Source: CBDVAK01 sp965371945
GTDB lineage: Bacteria > Pseudomonadota > Gammaproteobacteria > Competibacterales > JAHEDQ01
Assembly: GCA_965371945.1 (NCBI GenBank)
Contig: CBDVAK010000074.1
Span: 1-13,274, forward strand
Length of the DNA stretch: 13,274 bases
Reading direction: 5' to 3'
A program made the position numbers and the translations under genes. Below are positions 13,078 to 13,274 of the stretch, in pieces (position 1 is the stretch's first letter; every line of letters starts with the position of its first letter). A model generated the notes under the pieces. The model was not told the DNA's origin. It was given only the letters and a program-made list of their open reading frames with translations, and did not search any database.

Positions 13078-13274
13078 CGACCCGAGACGCGCACGCCGTC
13101 GTCCTTGTAAAGACTCTCGAACAAACAACACCGAAGCGCTCTCATCCGAATCGATGAACTGCCAAATCCGGTTTGTGACCTCGTCAACCCTATTCAACCG
13201 GGCTGCCGCATCCACCGCACGGTCATAAGCCTCCACCACATCGGCACTGGTCACCTCGTAGCCCCAACCCGCAC
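13063..13274 (-). CDS. Unidentified protein, C-terminal part, runs off right edge
   Basis: A minus-strand frame is open from the right edge to a TGA at 13065-13063, about 70 codons. It reads RGWGYEVTSADVVEAYDRA at the edge, continues through a mostly helical-looking, acidic segment (LNRVDEVTNRIWQFIDSDES) and a basic stretch (LQGRRRARLG), and ends SADEM. It is not recognised. The GTG at 13254 is an internal codon rather than a clear start, because the frame stays open upstream. The last five codons and stop lie inside the right 221-bp repeat, so the natural 3' end may have been changed by the duplication. It may be a real chromosomal gene convergent with tRNA-Leu, or chance. Confidence 0.4.
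   Translation of the reverse strand, partial: AGWGYEVTSADVVEAYDRAVDAAARLNRVDEVTNRIWQFIDSDESASVLFVRESLQGRRRARLGSADEM

Noticed and set aside
1..13274. CRISPR array, insertion sequence or phage genes
   Set aside because: No regularly spaced short repeats, transposase, integrase or phage protein motif was seen on either strand.

Overview
The window reads as GC-rich gammaproteobacterial chromosome. The evidence is the order rsmI-rnpB-mraZ-rsmH running left and lpoA-yraN-diaA/gmhA-dolP running right. This is the shared yra/mra neighbourhood of E. coli and Pseudomonas. Protein similarity recalled from memory and the cobalt/B12 genes fit an environmental lineage (Chromatiales-like is a guess); the species cannot be told from the sequence.

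Layout. Positions 1-950 hold the head of the division and cell-wall (mra) cluster on the minus strand: a partial rsmH, mraZ, MraZ-box repeats and a near-consensus promoter. Positions 950-1372 are intergenic. RNase P RNA (rnpB) occupies about 1373-1730 and rsmI 1759-2619, both on the minus strand. From 2736 the plus strand carries a tight operon of lpoA, yraN, diaA/gmhA, dolP and a cobyrinate a,c-diamide synthase gene (cobB/cbiA). A separate promoter overlaps the cobB stop. It drives a cobalamin riboswitch leader (about 7640-7830) and then cbtB and cbtA, encoding a predicted cobalt transporter. Cobalt uptake and a corrin amidation step are therefore adjacent, but only the transporter lies behind the riboswitch. 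Convergent with cbtA is rnr (RNase R, minus strand, 8906-11152). Divergent from rnr is a tRNA-Leu(CAG) gene (11326-11413) with a strong promoter and an intrinsic terminator.

The right end is accessory DNA. A prlF-yhaV type II toxin-antitoxin operon (11915-12765) lies between two gapless 221-bp direct repeats, 11387-11607 and 12857-13077, about 90% identical (23 mismatches by hand count). Each repeat begins with the last 27 nt of tRNA-Leu including CCA, carries the tRNA terminator, and runs about 130 bp beyond it. The 1470-bp unit has no integrase. It looks like a minimal, possibly non-autonomous, tRNA-targeted islet whose only cargo is the toxin-antitoxin pair, and it is the most unusual structure here. 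The prlF promoter carries a perfect 8+8 bp palindrome between its -35 and -10 elements, a likely autoregulatory operator. A partial unidentified reading frame enters from the right edge on the minus strand and ends inside the second repeat.
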